This document shows positions 43,915-54,723 of a stretch of 64,000 nt of DNA, in pieces. Each line of letters starts with the position of its first letter. Positions within the stretch are counted from its first letter, which is position 1. The notes beneath the pieces were generated by a model that searched no databases, was not told where the DNA came from, and was given only the letters and a program-made list of their open reading frames with translations. The position numbers and the translations under genes were made by a program. This DNA is from Blepharisma stoltei (taxonomy: Eukaryota > Ciliophora > Heterotrichea > Heterotrichida > Blepharismidae), in NCBI GenBank assembly GCA_914767885.1, contig CAJZBQ010000015.1, positions 434,001 to 498,000 of the forward strand, in the 5' to 3' direction.

Positions 43915-46470
43915 TTAGTTTTTGAGAGTATTAATTATATGCTGATCCATCACCTCTGAGAGATTGGAGTATTCTTTGAAGCCTGGGAATACGTTTAGAT
44001 CCACAATAATATAATCATTTGTATGGGATTGGACCAGGATATCATAGCCAAAAATAGTGATCTTAAGGGAATTTGTAATTATTTGAGCTCCCAATCTGAC
44101 GATTTCCATACTTAGATCTCTGATTATTTGCTTGTCTTCTGATTTAAGACTTTGTGGCCACGGCTGATCGCTTCTAAAAGAAACTACTCCTTGTCCCGAA
44201 ACTAAATTACTGCAAGAAGGTCGAGAAAAGTATCGAATATCTTCTCCTAATGCATATACCTTGTAAACTGTTTTGTCATGATTAATATATTCTTGCAGAA
44301 TTATAGGCAATGCCCTTGAAGTGCCTGTGAAGGGCTCTGGGATGGAGAGCCCCTCTCTCCAGTTGATTGGCTAAACATAGGTTGTCGAACCGATTGGAGA
44401 GCTGGCAATTGAACAATAAGAGGCTCATTTGCCAACTTTTCCAGTTGGTTTGACTAGCTTGAGCTGGCCCAACCAATTGGAGAGAGCTCTAAGCCTTTGC
44501 CGGCAATCAAGGGCAGTGCCTATAATTTTTCTTGGAAATTTGTGAATGCTGTAATAAGGCCTTCAAAATCAAAAACCACGCACATGAAATGTGACAAATC
44601 TGAGACTGATGATTGGTCTGTTTTCACTAAAAGTGGGAAGTTTATGCTATGACTTTCCATTTCATTTCTCACAAAAGGTATTGAATCGGGGCTCGGCTGT
44701 AAAATATCTATTTGCCAAGGAAGCCTTAGTCTCATTTCATTTATGAAAATACCAGAACCGATTGTTTCTTGTAGCTTTTTATACATATCTCCTCTTTTCA
44801 GTAAATATTCTATGCATTCTAAGCTATCTATGATTTTGATATCTGGGTGCTGATCTATAAAGAGCCTAAGGCTGCTTAAAGCATGTGCTTTCTAGCTAGA
44901 TTTTACCTTCATCGACAAGAGATCAACAGCCTTGTGAACAATGACATCATAAGATCCAATTTGAGAAAAATCCGCATAAGGGTCAATAAAGTTATATCAA
45001 ACTTTGTTGCTGCTTGCAAAACACCCTTTCATCCCAATGATTTCTCTTTTTTTCGCTGTTGGGATAATATATCCAGCCTTTATTCCAAGAGGCTCATAAA
45101 ATTCAATAGCGCTTTCCAGTAGACTTAAAGAAGATATTGTTCTTGGGTATTTGATTCTCCCAGAGTTAATAGCTTCAATGTTTCTTTCCTAAATAAGTTT
45201 TACCTGGTCTGAAGCCGAAATGTCTAATCAAATTGACTTGATTCCAGCATTAATTCCACAAGCAATATCCTTATCAAGCATATCACCAATTATATAAGTT
45301 TTATCAAGCACAGCAGATGCGTTTTCACCTAAAATAGATATAATCGTGTGAATAAAATTGGGATCAGGCTTCTTTATACCAAGCTCCCCAGATATAAAAA
45401 CTCTGTGAAAAATATCCCTTACTCCCCCCCCCCCGTGAGTGAACAAAAAAATTTTGTTCACTCACGGAGGGGGTTAATTTTTTTTTTTTTAAAAAAATTT
45501 ATATATAAATTTTATAAAAAATATTTTTTTTTCGAAATTTAAAATATCCTAATTTGCAAAAATTGGAAAGCAAATATTAATTTAATTTATAAAATTTATG
45601 TTTTAAAAAACAATTCGTTTAAAATTAAACAGAATTAGCTCTAGATTTCATTATACGAATTATCATTTATATATCAAAATTTTTTTCCATAAAAAATTTT
45701 TGTTCATTCATGGAGGGTGGGTTTTTGGGCAAAAAATAGTGATGTTTCTAATGGTTTTGTTCACTCAGGGAGGGGGGGGGAGTTAGCTTTTGAGTTTCAT
45801 CTCCTAATTCATCTATTATTTTGTTCGTTTTTGGAATATTAGAAGAATTTATTGCTAGAATCATGCAATATCCTTTATTCTTTACTCCCCCCTCCGTGAG
45901 TGAACAAAACCATTAGAAAAATCGCTATTTTTTGCCCAAAAACCCACCCTCCATGAGTGAACAAAAATTTTTTTAATAAAAAATTTTTTATGGAAAAAAA
46001 AAATTGATATATAAGTGATAATTAGTATAATGAAATCTAGAGCTAATTCTGTTTAATTTTAAACAAATTGCGTTTTAAAACATAAATTTTACAAATTAAA
46101 ATTAATATTTGATTTCCAATTTTTGCAAATTAGGATTTTTTTAAAATTTCGAAAAAAATTTTTTTTTCTATATAATTTATATATAAATTTTTTAAAAAAA
46201 AAAATTAACCCCGCTCCGTGAGTGAACAAAATTTTTTTGTTCACTCACGGAGGGGGGAGTTAGCAATTTTAGCACTTTCATGGTATCTTTTCAAAGTCTG
46301 TAGCCTGATATATCGATTAAGGTTGATTCTTTTTTGTCTTCTTTCAGCGAATCAGAATCAGATTTTGCATAAGTAGAAGCATTTAATTGGTTTAATTTTT
46401 TTCTTGCTTCACAAGAGGGAGCTTTCACCAAGGTGTTCACTAAATCGAAAATAAGAATGCCATTCTCCAT
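43915..46470 (-). CDS. HAD-fold/ITPK fusion (inositol phosphate kinase), 520 aa
   Basis: ATG at 46470. Three IESs (45883-46260, 45420-45783, 44302-44522) and two 15-nt introns (45189-45203, 44892-44906) leave 521 codons. Residues 1-190 are a HAD-like domain: motif I ILIFDLVNTLV, motif II ILAINSSN, motif III GELGIKKPDPNF, motif IV IIGDMLDKDIA. The second Asp of DxD is Val. Residues about 215-520 are inositol 1,3,4-trisphosphate 5/6-kinase: GIKAGYIIPTAKKRE, YDVIVHKAVDLL, FPLLVKTDQSS, ILQEYINHDKTVYKVYALG, IFGYDILVQ, IIVDLNVFPGF. Plant ITPK4 has the same HAD-ITPK order. It would act in soluble inositol polyphosphate turnover. Confidence 0.85.
44302..44522. mobile_element. Family F TIR IES (221 bp)
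   Basis: TIR TATAGGCAATGCCCTTGA against its 17/18 complement at the right end. Kept TA is 44302-44303 (left) and 44523-44524 (right), the outer TA on each side. Removal joins FQEKL to ILQEYINH of the ATP-grasp core. Confidence 0.85.
45420..45783 (+). mobile_element. Family B MITE/IES (364 bp)
   Basis: TTA at 45419-45421 and 45783-45785. Stem-loop of facing 18-mers at the left end, two direct copies at the right. Separates ETQKL from RDIFHRVF in the HAD domain. Confidence 0.9.
45883..46260 (-). mobile_element. Family B MITE/IES (378 bp), opposite orientation
   Basis: TTA at 45882-45884 and 46260-46262. Mirror of the neighbour at 45420: stem-loop at the right end. Only 97 bp of exon separate the two. 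Confidence 0.9.
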
Positions 46471-46748
46471 TTTAATTGTGAAACAAATACTTTATAGAAT
46501 CAGTATTTTTTAATAATGATTGATTATTACCCCTGAAACATATCAAATTTTTATTCCATAAGAGTCTCAAGCTCGTGTTTTATAAATTTTCTGTATTTTC
46601 TATTTTTAAAAGAGCCTAATTTTTATTATTTTTTATTGCTTTTATCTATTCGAAAGTAAATTAATAATAATAATAATACAAAAAAATATAGTAATTTTAT
46701 TATTTAATAGTCTATCTTATAAATAAAAATGCCATTGGTTTAATGATC

Positions 46749-47055
46749 TTGCTCCCCCCTCAGTGAGCGAACAAAAATTTTTTTCATAGTAAAATTTTTT
46801 ATGAAAAAATCTTTTTATATATAAACGATAATTAGTATAATTAAATCTCTAGCTAATTCTGTTTAATTTTAAACAAATTGCGTTTTTAAATATAAATTTT
46901 GCAAATTAAATTAATATTTGCTTTCAAATTTTTGCGAAGTGAGGATTTTTTTAAATTTCGAAAAAACAATTTTCTATAAAACTTATATATAAATTTATTG
47001 AAAAAAATTAACCCCCTCCGTGAGCGAACAAGATTTTTCACTCACGGGGGTGGAG
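46749..47055 (-). mobile_element. Family B MITE, intergenic (307 bp)
   Basis: Flanks TTG (46749-46751) and TTA (47056-47058). Typical ends CTCAGTGAGCGAACAAAA and CACTCACGGGGGTGGAG. Lies between two minus-strand genes. Confidence 0.85.
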
Positions 47056-47195
47056 TTAGCAATTAAGAGCAACTACCACCGGCTTTTATATTAATAAATA
47101 CAATCTAGAATAAATTCTGTGATAATAAATAAACTTTTTTTCGAGTTAGCGAGTGAATAAAATGCTACTGTGTTAATGTTTAAAATATTATTAAA

Positions 47196-50100
47196 TTACA
47201 TGCTATTTGATCCTAATTCAAGCTTTTTTAGCTTGATCTGCAATTCATTAAAAATTTTTCCTGGATATTCATTTGGTTCTGATTTTTCAATAATGAGCTT
47301 GCATTTTAGGTAGAAATGTATGGCTTTATCTCTTATCTTCATATTAAAATAAGTATTTCCAATATTTCAGTATACAGCTAATAAATTCTTGCTATAAGGA
47401 TCTAACAACTTTTCATAAATATTTATAGCATTTAAACAGTGAGATTCGGCAGAGCTTCAGTCCTTAAGATTATAATATAAAGCCCCTAAATTGAGACTTA
47501 CGTCACCCATATTAACTGTGTGGCCCATCCCACATCTTTGCAAAGTTTCCTGGTATTTAAAAATAAAAATGGCAGGTGTGGCGATTCTGACGGGGCTTTA
47601 GGTAAACAACTAGAGTAAAGAAAGAGACCAATTGCAGTCCATTAGTGAGGAATAGCGATCCGATAAGAGACTCTGAATCTGGAACTGACTAGCCGCTTAA
47701 GCCGTCGAAGCCGGTGACATTTGCCCTAGGCGCACCTTGGTGATCGAGACGGGTTGGCCCAGCAACTCGTGGGCCCGATGCGGCGAAAGGCAAGTGGCGG
47801 GTCTGGGATAGTCTACCCCGTAGTGGACGTTAAACGTTATAATTAATTAGTTAGACTAGCCGCTTAAACTTAACGATATAATCAATTGTCCGTAGGGTGG
47901 GGACGAGAAGCCCACGTACATCCCGTAGAAAAGCCACTTAGTTACTGGGTTTTGGCCATACGGCTTTTGTTCCATCGGCCTAATGTCGGGAGGACAAAGT
48001 GTTGATCTGTTCCAGCAAAGACCCCTAGACGCCGCCGGGTACTTAAACTCCTGGCATTTTTGATAATAAGCCTTGGCTTCATCCACTTTGTGATTTTGAT
48101 TCTTTAAATTTCCTATGTTCATAAAAAGTGTCGCAAGGTCTGGAAGATGATAAGGGTCTTTCCCTTGAAAAATTGTTAAAGCATCCATTAAATATTTTTC
48201 TGCTTCCTCAACCCTATTTAATTTTGAGCATAAGGTGCCATATTCCATATATGCCCTTGCTAACTCTACATGATAGGGAGGATAAATTCTTTTGGCTATA
48301 TTTAAATTATTAACTGAAAGATTTTCAGCTAAATTCATATGCCCAAGCCCTCTGTAGAAAACTGACATTATAAGATATAGAGTGCTTAAATCTTCTTCAT
48401 CTTTTAAAATATTTTCTCTCAACTCTTTGCATTTCATAAACCTGTTATGAGCTTCATTATTATTTCCTAAATCAGCACACAGGCAAGCAACCTCGAAATT
48501 AAAATCAGCTTCATCCTTCTTTTCTCCAGTTAAAAATTTGGAAGCATAAGAAATATTTTCTTCAGCTTTATGATAATTTCTTATTGTTCTGTAAAATCTG
48601 GCTCTAAAAAGATAAAATTGAAATAATTTTTCATTTTGCCCAAGCTTCTCAAAAACCGGATAAGCTTTCGTTAGATATTCTTCAGATTCAGGGTATTCTT
48701 GTTTATCGTAGTATGCACCTGCTAAAATTAAATAAGCATCTGCGAGCTTTCCCAAATTATTATATATTTTACAAATATCAGCTGATTGCTTTAGTAGAGC
48801 AATTCCTCTTCGAATATCTCCTATATCCAATTCTGTGTTAGCAATATTTAGATAGACATCTCCAATAGCTGGATGCTTTTGTGGCAAATATTTTTCGTAG
48901 ATATTTCTTGCTTTTCTAAAGGCTTTGTGCGCTTTTTTGTAATTTTTAACTTTTCTATAAGCAATTCCTATATTGATATAAGAAATATAATGTTGACGTT
49001 GACGGAAATTGGACTTCGAGGAACACTCCCTATAGATCAGGGTAGGATCCATGCTGATGAAACTGAAAACAGAAGGCCTTCAGGTTTGGGGAAGCCTGCA
49101 GTAGAGGGAAGTTTTTTTTTGTTCTACCCAAGGTTTGCCAGGCTCTGCAAGATGGGCGAGACAGGTTTTTGCCTACCGCAAGGTCTTCCCTTACTTGGAT
49201 CATCGGAGTGCTCTACAGACGGTTGCTATGCCCAGGGAGCTAATTCTTGAAGGGATAATTCAGACTGGAAATCCAAAATGAAAGCTTCTTTGTCTCACTG
49301 GACGCGGAGGTGGCTATTTTGCAACTAAGAAAAGGCGAAGGCTAATGGATTTGCTAGCTTATGGCCAGTTTAATCGTTTAATTAATTTATATTCATATAG
49401 ATTCCAGCAAGACTCCCTTCATCAACAATTTTATTTTTAAAAATTTGTTTTACCAGTTTGAGTAAAACCAAACCATCTGATATCTGGTTTTTCCTTAACT
49501 TCCCCTCCGTGAGCGAACAAAACCATTGGAAAAATCCCTATTTTTTGCCTAAAAACTTACCCTCCGTGAGCGAACAAAAATTTTTTATGAAAAAAATTCT
49601 GATATATAAGTGTAATTATTATAGCGAAATCTCTAGCTAATTCTGTTTATTTTAAGCAGCTAGCATTTTTAAACATAAATTTAATAAATTAAATTAATTT
49701 TTTGCTTCTCAATTTTACGAACCGGAATTTTTTTAAAAAAAAATGTATGGAATTCCATACATAATTTTTTTTAAAAAAAAAAATTAACCCCTCTGTGAGC
49801 GAACAAAATTTTTTGGTTCACTAACGGAGGAGGGGAGTAAATACATGGTGCTATAGCTAAAAAGAAAAATTGCATAATCTTCACCATTACTATTTGCTGC
49901 CTCAAGCATTCTTTTAGCTATGCAAAAGTATGTCTCTGCTTTTTTAAAATTTGAGCTTATTAAATACAGCAGTGCAATGAGATTATAAGCTTTAAAAATA
50001 TCTTTATGCTGAATATTTTTCCCAAATTTTAATCCCATTTTATAGAACTTCATTGCTTCTTCCCTTTTCCCTACATCTTTCAAGAGAATTCCAAGTCTTA

Positions 50101-51911
50101 AAAACAGCCAAAATTTCTGACTCCCCCCCCATCCTTGATCCAACGATTGACTGTAAAAATTCCTAAAAAAATTGGGGAAATTAACCCCCATCCTTGATCG
50201 AACGATTTTCATATCATGTAAATTTTTATATATATAAAAATATATTAGTTATCAAAAGCCTAGGAAGATGTATCTAATGAAATTGTTTTCAGAGCTTTGA
50301 GACGACAGAAAGCTGTGGAATCAACAATTCGAAGTGATTTATTCATCAACCTAGGCTTAAAAACTCAATAATCTAAAAAATAGAGATTCTTTAAAATTAA
50401 AAAAAAAAAATTTAATTCAATAAGGAACAAATTAAAATTTATACAGTTGAAACGGGTAACTAATAAATCAAAATATTAAAAATTGGTATTCTTATGAAAT
50501 TAATTCAATTTTTTACTGGAAAAATAATTATTAAATACTCTTAACCCTCTTATTTAAAAGTAAATAAAAACCAATATATATATATTTTATTTTATATATA
50601 ATTTTTTTTTTCCAAAAAAAATTTTAAACCCCCATCCTTGATCGAACGATGGCGAGTCGTTCGATCAAGGATGGGGGGGAGTGAGGATTTGATTTGTCTA
50701 TCTTTTTAATAGCTCTTTTATAGCATTTTATTGCTTTTCTTTGGAGCGAAATCGCAGTATATAGTTGGGCAAGTTCAAAATATAATGCTGCTCTATCTTT
50801 TTCCTTAAAAAATGCTTTGGCTTTCCTAACTGCTTTTGCAAAATGTGTATAGTCTTTGGCTTTGAGAAATGGAAAAATTGATGAATATAGTTCCTGCCTA
50901 ATAATATCAAGTTTATCATCAGTCTTTTCTAAATCATAAATATATTTGCATCTTGAAAAAGTCATTTCTGCCATTTCATATTCTCTATTGCATAGAAATT
51001 CAAATCCCATTCGATAAAAAGCATCGGATAAATTCTTTTCATTTTTGATGTTAGTATTGGTGATGCCAAATGTATAATGCTCGCTAAAACTAAAAAAATT
51101 AAAGTTTACTAATTTTTTTTTAATTGCATTCGTTTCATCCAATAAGGTGCTATTTTCTAGATCTATTTTCAGAACTTTAATATATTTTGAAGTAACTTCA
51201 GGAGTTTGAATTAAATAAAAATCAGCAACACTTGGGCATGGCTGTTTCTGAATTTTTTCAGTTTTCAAAATGTATAAATAGATACTATTTATCAATTGAA
51301 TTGTTTCTGAAGAACTTTTAATTAGAATTTGCATTTCACTTACTACCCTCTAATGGAGCGACAAAATCATTAGAAAAATGCCTATTTTTTGCCAAGAAAC
51401 CCACCCTCCATGAGTGAGCAAAAATTTGCCTATGAAAAAGTATTTTGATATAAAGTGGTAGTTAATATAATGAAGTCTCGGCTAATTCTGTTTAATTTTA
51501 AATAAACTGCATTTTAAAACATAAATTTATAAATTAATTATATATTTGCTTTCCAATTGGGGTTTTTAAAAATTTTTTTTTATAAAATTTATATAAAAAA
51601 ATTAACCCCTTCGTGGGCCAAAAATTTTTTTTTATCGCTCATGAGGGAAGAGTTAGAGATCAAGAATTACTTTTTTGAGCAATAAAAGTTCTCTCTTTAG
51701 CAAGAAATGTTTGAATTTCTATTTTAAGAGAATCTAGCTTATTGAGTATTAAGGATTTTGATTCAATATTAATTTCATCAAAAAATTCTTCTTTCATATG
51801 GCTTCCGGCTTCACTCTCTATATGCTCATTATAGTGTTTTATGCAAAGATTTATATCCTTACATCTGCACTTGCAGGTCGCCTCAAATAAACATTTTTGG
51901 CGTATGCTCAT
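47196..51911 (-). CDS. TPR protein with B-box-like N-terminus, five insertions (858 aa)
   Basis: ATG at 51911, TAA at 47196-47198. Removing 51340-51652, 50118-50681, 49496-49837, 48969-49387 and 47548-48048 leaves exactly 859 codons. N-terminus CLFEATCKCRCKDINLC then IKHYNEH is Cys/His-rich like a B-box zinc finger. From about residue 190 onward the protein is tetratricopeptide repeats (AYYDKQEYPESEEYLTKAYP, AYMEYGTLCSKLNRVEEAEK, LFMNIGNLKNQNHKVDEAKA, VYWNIGNTYFNMKIRDKAIH). Each join rebuilds a repeat, for example GIYMNI-GIAYRK, STMYL-RKNQ and KKIDKSNP-QKFWLF. TPR arrays bind proteins; the partner is unknown. Confidence 0.8.
47559..48048 (+). mobile_element. Retroposon in the TPR gene (about 490 bp plus duplication)
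   Basis: Imperfect 11-bp duplication TCCTGGTATTT (47548-47558) and TCCTGGCATTT (48049-48059). Starts AAAATAAAAATGGCAGG. Contains GACTAGCCGCTTAA twice (about 47687 and 47851). Removal of 501 bp joins YYQKCQE to TLQRCGMG. Confidence 0.75.
48981..49387 (+). mobile_element. Retroposon in the TPR gene (about 407 bp plus duplication)
   Basis: 12-bp duplication with one mismatch, TATATTGATATA (48969-48980) and TATATTCATATA (49388-49399). GC-rich body, end GTTTAATCGTTTAATTAATT. Removal of 419 bp rebuilds GIYMNIGIAYRKVKNYKKA. Confidence 0.8.
49496..49837 (-). mobile_element. Family B MITE/IES (342 bp)
   Basis: TAA flanks at 49496-49498 and 49838-49840. Two direct 18-mers at the left end, the stem-loop pair at the right. 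Removal joins STMYL to RKNQISDG in the TPR gene. Confidence 0.85.
50118..50681 (+). mobile_element. Family A MITE/IES flanked by TGA (564 bp)
   Basis: TGA at 50118-50120 and 50682-50684; no TA at either edge. Four 18-mers as in the other copies. Removal at TGA keeps a 38-residue TPR spacing; a TA-based alternative further out is also in frame but would shorten the repeat to 26 residues. Confidence 0.85.
51340..51652 (-). mobile_element. Family B MITE/IES, degenerate (313 bp)
   Basis: TTA at 51340-51342 and 51653-51655. Internal CCACCCTCCATGAGTGAGCA and right end TCGCTCATGAGGGAAGAG. Removal joins KSNSWSL to SEMQILIK. Confidence 0.8.
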
Positions 51912-52601
51912 ATTTCTATTTGTAGTTAATTTTATAATATTCCCAAATAATTATTGAAGCAGCTGTAAAAATAGCATTAAAGTGTTTATTAAAGCCTGGC
52001 CGGATTATTGTAATGTTTTACCTAATAGTATCCTAAAAAAATTATAATTATGGAATATAAAACTAATTATGCTTATTTCATTTTATTAGATTTTCCATGC
52101 ATACAATTTTAATTTTTTCCTATTTAATATGAATCAGTTTTCACTTAAACACCTTCAACTCAAAGCAAAATAAATTTGAGTATTTGTTTCGAAAATTTAT
52201 ATTAAATTATCATGCTCCGAAATGCTAATAAGCGAATATAAGCAGACCAGTCCTAATTCTTTAAAAATCAGTAGAGAAATATAAGTCATTATTTTTTGAA
52301 TTATGAGAATAAAAAATAATTTCAAAATTATTGAAGCAAATACCAAGAATAAATACGATTAAATTTCAAATATCTAATTCTCCTATTTAATAGAGAACAA
52401 AATCTTCATTTTCTTGTTTACTCCCTCCTTCTTTTATTCTGAAAAATTTCATTTATATAAAATATTTTCCTCTAAAGTCATATCACAATTAATAATAGAC
52501 AAAAAAATTCACTATTAAACGAGTGAGTAAGGAATTGTGCTTAATTAATTATTTGTTCTAAATGCTTACTTCCCCCATATTTAAAAAAAGTTAACGATAA
52601 C
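51912..52601. promoter_or_regulatory. Divergent intergenic region (690 bp)
   Basis: AT-rich, between divergent TPR and CDC20-like genes. At about 52400-52530 CTCCCTCC and GAGTGAGTAAGG hint at a decayed MITE, not clear enough to call. Confidence 0.35.
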
Positions 52602-53882
52602 ATGCATAAGAGAAAATACGAACACACTCCAAGCTACAGCACTCCAAGCCAATCTGTAGCCCGTAGCAGCCGTAGTTCATCCACACACAACAGCAACAAA
52701 GTAACTGTTATTTAGACTGATCGATATCTCAATTCTCGCAAGATCGACTATGTTCCAGGATTTAACATCAGCACATCTGCATATGCTGATAACGAGTCTT
52801 CAAGTCTTTACAGCCACTTGTGCTATTCAGATTCCACACTTACTTCCAACGACGCCCCGCTATTTCGAAGCACTTCTACAACCTGCATCCCTTCTGCCTC
52901 CTATCGAGCTTTGCCAACCCAGGCATCCCGAATTTTGGATGCTCCAGATATCCTTGACGACTACTACTTGAATGTTTTGGCCTGGTCAGATTCTAATCTA
53001 TTAGCTGTGGCCTTGCGAAACAGGCTTTACCTCTGAAATGCTGCTAACGGAAGCGTCAGCCAATTGCTGGAATATCCTGCAGATATTATCACATCAGTCT
53101 CATGGATGAAGGGCGGCTCTTGTTTGGCTGTTGGCGACTCAGGACACACAATAAAGCTGTTCGATATTGACAAATCGTCAGAAATCCGAAGCATTTCAGC
53201 ACATGCAGATCGTGTTTCTTCTTTAGCATGAAACGGTTATGTTTTAAGCTCAGGAAGTAGGGATGCGTCTATAATCCAGCATGATTTAAGGATCCAAAAT
53301 TACTTTGTGAAAAATCAAGCACATACCCAAGAAGTGTGTGGGCTGAAATGAAATCCTGAAGGCACACAATTGGCTTCTGGCGGAAATGATAATAAGCTTT
53401 GTCTGTGAGAATTAAGTTCGACTACTCCTCAGTTCACAGCTAATGAGCACACTGCAGCTGTAAAAGCTTTGGCATGATGCCCATGGAAGGCTAATTTATT
53501 AGCAACTGGCGGGGGAACAGCTGATAAACAAATTAAGTTGTGAAACTCTGTGACGGGAAGCTGCATCAAATCTATTGACTCAGAAAGCCAAGTTTGCGGG
53601 TTAGAGTGGAACCAGCATGATAAAGAACTGCTGAGCGCTCATGGATACTCAAGAAACCAATTAACGCTATGAAGATACCCGGACATGAAGAAAATTAATG
53701 ATTTTATGGGACACTCTGCAAGAATCCTCTGCCTCGCGCAAAACCCGGAAGGCTCGATGGTTGTTTCAGCTGGAGCAGACGAAACTTTGAGGTTTTGGTC
53801 GATTTTTGAAAGTTCTATTGTGAAAACCTCGAAGCCTACAGTAGAATCTCCAAGCAGAGGAATGGGATATGGGCAGAGATAA
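52602..53882 (+). CDS. CDC20/CDH1 (Fizzy) family APC/C activator (421 aa)
   Basis: ATG at 52602, 15-nt intron at 52701-52715 (GTAACTGTTATTTAG), TAA at 53880-53882. The Ser/Thr-rich N-terminus carries a C-box-like DRYLNSRK (consensus DRYIPxR), restored by the intron splice. Then seven WD40 blades: YYLNVLAWSDSNLLAVAL, TIKLFDIDKS, ASIIQHDLRIQNYF, KLCLWELSS, TADKQIKLWNS, QLTLWRYPDM, LRFWSIFES. At least eight Trp are TGA. It ends YGQR, where the family usually has an Ile-Arg tail. It recruits substrates to the anaphase-promoting complex. CDC20 and CDH1 cannot be told apart here. Confidence 0.88.
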
Positions 53883-53975
53883 ACTTTAATTTGTATAGAC
53901 AATGATATGCACAGTGTATATACACACAGTGATCTAGGTAATAATTTAAGCAATTAAATTTAACATTATGCTGAT

Positions 53976-54583
53976 ATATACATAAAATGGCGTATGGCGA
54001 CCGACCCACCCTCTCAGTGGTGGTAACCCATGTATATCCGGGCATGGTTTTTGGAGCCAGGAGTTAGCCCAACAACGTCTGGGACCTTGAAGCGAGAGGC
54101 CTAAGCGCGAGAACCGCTGTTTTTGCCGCCAGACCCATGGGCAGTTACTCGTGACTTCTTTTTGCCAGCAGCGCTCAGCCCAATGAGTGCCCGAAATGAG
54201 GCAGGGCGACTTACCTGCCTAAGCTGCTTTTGTGGCTCGCCCCGAATGGCGAAAGCTGTTGAGTTCTTTATCGGGATGACCGAAAAGAGGGGAGGCGAGT
54301 TAGACGACAAAAACGGGGGTCTCTCCAGTTTAAAGGTGCCCTTCAATGGCAGATCTGGCGGACGACGAAGCGGAGTTGGCGTAAACTTAGGCGACGATCC
54401 AAGTTGGAAATGGAGGTGGTCAGCAAAGCCGGTATGAGACGGGCCTTGACAATACCTCTACCGAGAAACCCGGGGGTTTCGGCCCGGGCTTGGTGAACGC
54501 TCTGCCACCACACGGGAAACCGTGGCATGCGACCTCGGACGTAGTAGGGACCTTAAATATCCAGCGTAATCTTAATCTTAATC
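53976..54583 (+). mobile_element. Retroposon R5 (608 bp) with (AATCTT)n tail
   Basis: Perfect 16-bp duplication TTAACATTATGCTGAT at 53960-53975 and 54584-54599. Starts ATATACATAAAATGGCG; tail AATCTTAATCTTAATC. Homologous to R1. Intergenic, downstream of the CDC20-like gene. Confidence 0.88.
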
Positions 54584-54723
54584 TTAACATTATGCTGATG
54601 CACAACAAATATTTTTTTCCAAAATTTTTAGTGAGAATACTTTGAAAAATTTAATAAATCTTTTGTGTTTTCTATTATTTTTTCATTTTCCAATCCTTAT
54701 TTTATTTATAAAATCACAGGCAA

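Noticed and set aside
50090-50710. TA-based boundaries for the family A IES
   Set aside because: Also in frame, but would remove 12 extra residues and break the even 38-residue TPR spacing, and it ignores the element's own ends.
54101-54608. Overlapping ORFs on both strands
   Set aside because: They fall in retroposon R5 and only reflect its high GC content.
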